Below are positions 5,578-6,239 of a DNA stretch of 6,239 bases, one piece after another (position 1 is the first letter of the stretch; the number at the start of each line of letters is the position of its first letter). The stretch spans positions 1 through 6,239 of the forward strand of contig JASBSH010000217.1 of NCBI GenBank assembly GCA_030149025.1. Direction: 5' to 3'. The position numbers and the translations under genes were made by a program. The notes below the pieces were generated by a model. It had not been told where the DNA came from, made no database searches, and saw nothing but the letters and a program-made list of their open reading frames with translations. The stretch is from Actinomycetales bacterium (GTDB taxonomy: Bacteria > Actinomycetota > Actinomycetes > Actinomycetales > BWSM-131).

Positions 5578-6239
5578 TCACCCCGCCGAAGGGGCACTCG
5601 CTGCGAGGGGCCGCGCGACCTGCGTGGCGCCGTCCCGCTGGGCTTGTTCCTTCTTGAGCATCTGGGCGAGGATCCGGCGCGCCTTCGCGACGCCGGCGTC
5701 CTGGGCGATCAGCACGTCGTGCTGGTCAGCGGGACGGCTCTGCATTCCCTTCTCCTGCTGGGCAAGAGCGTCGGCGTCCTCGGTCAGGACGACGTGCAGA
5801 CCCTTCTTGAGCTCGACGGTCGCCTGCGCGTTGTCGATGGCGAAGTTGCGGCAGAACGCGTAGTAGTACCAGCTCGTCTGGGCGTCGATCGGCGTGATCG
5901 CGTTCAGCACCTTGTTGAGGTAGCCCTCCTGGCGGGGCCGGCCCCGCCCCGTGATGCCGGAGTGCAGCACGTGGTAGCTCGGCACGAAGAACTCGGTGCA
6001 GTGGAACCGGTCGTACAGGCCGTCGGTCCCCATCGTGTTGGCGTACAGCGGCGGCGCCTCCACGCCGGGCATCAGCCGGTCGACGCGGACGACGTTGCCC
6101 TCCACCTCGACGGTGATGCCGTGCTCGTAGATGTAGTCGTCGCCCACGGTCGTCTGGTGTAGGAACGACTCGTGCGTGAGGTCGAGCAGGTTGTCGTGGA
6201 TGAGGTCGTGGCGGCACTCGAACCGGAAGCTGTGGGTGA
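5578..6239 (-). CDS. Rieske non-heme iron oxygenase alpha subunit, vanillate O-demethylase type (C-terminal part)
   Basis: The frame is open at the right edge, and 219 residues of the catalytic domain are visible; the N-terminal Rieske [2Fe-2S] domain lies outside the window. The mononuclear iron site is intact: the stretch DNLLDLTHESFLH (visible residues 15-27) carries the bridging Asp (D19) and the ligands H22 and H27, and TED (D154) supplies the carboxylate of the 2-His-1-carboxylate triad. WYYYAFCRNFAID (about 123-135), LHVVLTEDADALAQQEKG and IAQDAGVAKARRILAQMLKKEQ (177-198) match the C-terminal pattern of VanA-like enzymes. These use electrons from a VanB-type reductase, here encoded nearby, for O-demethylation or hydroxylation, commonly of aromatic acids. 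The residue ahead of GDDYIYEHG is a Val (GTG at 6147) and should not be taken as a start, because conserved sequence continues upstream. Residues 199-219 form a variable Ala-rich tail. The actual substrate is not readable from the sequence. Confidence 0.93.
   Translation of the reverse strand, partial: THSFRFECRHDLIHDNLLDLTHESFLHQTTVGDDYIYEHGITVEVEGNVVRVDRLMPGVEAPPLYANTMGTDGLYDRFHCTEFFVPSYHVLHSGITGRGRPRQEGYLNKVLNAITPIDAQTSWYYYAFCRNFAIDNAQATVELKKGLHVVLTEDADALAQQEKGMQSRPADQHDVLIAQDAGVAKARRILAQMLKKEQAQRDGATQVARPLAASAPSAG

Noticed and set aside
3606..5657. Plus-strand open frame of 683 codons across the reductase and HutD-like genes
   Set aside because: It is antisense to clear protein families, its translation has no recognisable domain and is rich in Arg/His/Gly as expected for a GC-rich shadow.
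5578..6147. GTG 6147 as a real start of the oxygenase
   Set aside because: The iron-ligand motif with both histidines lies upstream of it and the frame continues to the window edge, so this is an internal valine.

Overview
The window comes from a high-GC genome with strong G/C bias at third codon positions, many GTG start options and mycelial/actinobacterial-style promoters. It most likely belongs to an actinobacterium. A possible sigma-28-type promoter near the left end would suit a motile, soil-type lineage such as a Nocardioides-like or Kineococcus/Geodermatophilus-like organism, but the taxon is inference only. All seven genes I can support lie on the minus strand, so transcription runs from the right edge to the left. 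The long plus-strand open frames are GC-driven shadows.

Right part (6239 to 3987): the 3' half of a vanillate-O-demethylase-type Rieske oxygenase alpha subunit, truncated by the window edge. It is followed almost immediately by a small HutD/Ves-like or cupin-like protein of unknown role, and then by a VanB-type reductase (FMN, NAD(P)H and C-terminal plant-type [2Fe-2S] domains). Together the oxygenase and reductase make a two-component oxygenase/demethylase. The reductase passes electrons from NAD(P)H to the Rieske centre, and the mononuclear iron site activates O2.

Middle (3986 to 1046): a regulatory gap with a stem-loop after the reductase, a plausible promoter and a compact set of inverted repeats that looks like an operator. 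It is followed by a tightly packed three-gene polar-amino-acid-type ABC importer: lipoprotein binding protein, one permease and the ATPase. Overlaps of 17 and 4 bases suggest translational coupling. A 7-bp stem-loop lies directly after the ATPase stop. A reasonable but unproven reading is that the importer takes up the compound, or a relative of it, that the oxygenase attacks.

Left part (1045 to 1): an intergenic stretch with two perfect short palindromes, a 78-residue four-cysteine zinc-ribbon protein of unknown function, and the first 150 codons of a GAF-domain signalling protein that runs off the left edge. A close match to the sigma-28/FliA promoter layout sits about 60 bases upstream of the GAF gene start and suggests a link to the motility regulon.

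No rRNA, tRNA, CRISPR array, insertion sequence or phage gene was seen. The window is mostly recognisable metabolic and transport genes. The less ordinary points are the HutD-like protein inside a Rieske operon, the operator-like repeats before the transporter, and the sigma-28-like promoter before the GAF gene.
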